The notes beneath the pieces were generated by a model that saw only the letters and a list, made by a program, of their open reading frames with translations, was not told the origin of the DNA and made no database searches. From NCBI GenBank assembly GCA_903909815.1, contig CAIVXG010000082.1, positions 23,462-87,461 of the forward strand: a DNA stretch of 64,000 bases, written 5' to 3'. Made by a program: the position numbers and the translations under genes. This stretch comes from an uncultured beta proteobacterium (GTDB lineage: Bacteria > Pseudomonadota > Gammaproteobacteria > Burkholderiales > Burkholderiaceae_C). Within the stretch, counting starts at the first letter, position 1. The number at the start of each line of letters is the position of its first letter. Positions 63,694 through 64,000 of the stretch are shown in pieces.

Positions 63694-64000
63694 GGGGTTT
63701 CCTTTGCGGATGATGGAGCTGCGCTGGCACGCAATCGCTTCAGCACTTGGTCGAAGCGCAATGCCTGCACCAAGGCATCCAGCTCCTCGAACTCAGCCGC
63801 AAGTGCAGTCCCATCCACCAAGACCTTGAGTCTTCGGAACTGGTCAATGGCATCGAACTTGTTCTTCTCCAGCATCGGCTCAAGCTCAACCAGAAGGGCC
63901 GAGAATTGTTGTTGGTCCAGCGGCTTTAGCGGCGCCACTGGCGAAGCCTCAGGTGCACCCTGGAGTGCCTGAGGCAACCACTTGCTCAGTGTCGATTTTA
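63690..64000 (-). CDS. C-terminal end of an unfinished gene, probably sensor histidine kinase/hybrid
   Basis: Open frame from the right edge to the TGA at 63690-63692, about 103 codons visible and no start inside the window. The C-terminal part (..DQQQFSALLVELEPMLEKNKFDAIDQFRRLKVLVDG.. through VQALRFDQVLKRLRAS) is helical and looks like the tail of a hybrid sensor kinase, the usual partner of a response regulator. Overlap with the REC gene start (ATGA) supports a cognate pair. Identity not certain. Confidence 0.6.
   Translation of the reverse strand, partial: KSTLSKWLPQALQGAPEASPVAPLKPLDQQQFSALLVELEPMLEKNKFDAIDQFRRLKVLVDGTALAAEFEELDALVQALRFDQVLKRLRASAAPSSAKETP

Overview
The window looks like chromosome of a GC-rich betaproteobacterium, order Burkholderiales and most probably Comamonadaceae (Rhodoferax/Polaromonas-like). 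The reasons are the aroB-dgt order, the fused double-length UvrA, the DUF485-ActP pair, the leucine-degradation gene order and the dispersed repeats. This assignment is inference from gene content; no 16S rRNA or other taxonomic marker lies in the window. I found no tRNA, rRNA, complete insertion sequence, prophage or CRISPR array. Coding density is high and many genes overlap by 1-8 nt.

Layout. 1-5.6 kb: truncated MoxR-type ATPase, diheme cytochrome c, and a leftward aroB-dgt-DUF1415-methyltransferase operon. 5.7-10.2 kb: an orphan small protein, then an AraC regulator divergent from a complete class I P450 system (P450, [2Fe-2S] ferredoxin, ferredoxin reductase). 10.3-16.7 kb: prfC, a HAD phosphatase, DUF2164, the remnant of an ATP-dependent DNA ligase, a CBS protein, an HPF/RaiA protein and a membrane PAS-GGDEF diguanylate cyclase. 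16.7-22.6 kb: a 1954-residue tandem UvrA whose central linker is encoded by an inserted palindromic repeat. 22.7-29 kb: an orphan branched-chain-type binding protein, a coiled-coil protein, a Ser/Thr kinase-universal stress protein fusion overlapping a metallophosphoesterase, and an MHS-type transporter. 29.2-36.1 kb: acetate symporter pair, then gor-egtD-egtB (glutathione reductase plus ergothioneine synthesis), DUF427 and exported MsrA.

36.3-45.1 kb holds the most interesting block: eight same-direction, mostly overlapping genes built round an ArsS-type radical SAM enzyme (sodium:solute symporter, divergent metallophosphoesterase, TVP38-flavin disulfide reductase fusion, two TIGR04282/04283-type glycosyltransferases, DUF3047 protein, FAD oxidoreductase). 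It resembles an arsenosugar-type cluster, but no arsM methyltransferase lies in the window. 45.1-56.5 kb is a long leftward block: leucine/isovalerate degradation (mccB, methylglutaconyl-CoA hydratase, mccA, HMG-CoA lyase), then a train of overlapping small genes, a DUF294 nucleotidyltransferase, a DnaQ-like exonuclease and mtnP. A perfect 22-bp palindrome just upstream of mccB is a good operator candidate. 56.7-64 kb: creatininase-family hydrolase, GST-like protein, WYL regulator, thiL-apaG, rpe, and a REC-PAS-GGDEF-EAL protein ending in a zinc-binding CZB-like domain, with the end of a further gene running off the right edge.

Common threads are thiol, oxidant and arsenic stress (gor, ergothioneine, msrA, the ars-type block), c-di-GMP signalling (two large proteins at opposite ends), and short palindromic repeats of at least three families in gaps and once inside a coding sequence. 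Functions come from motif and family recognition by eye; no database search was run.
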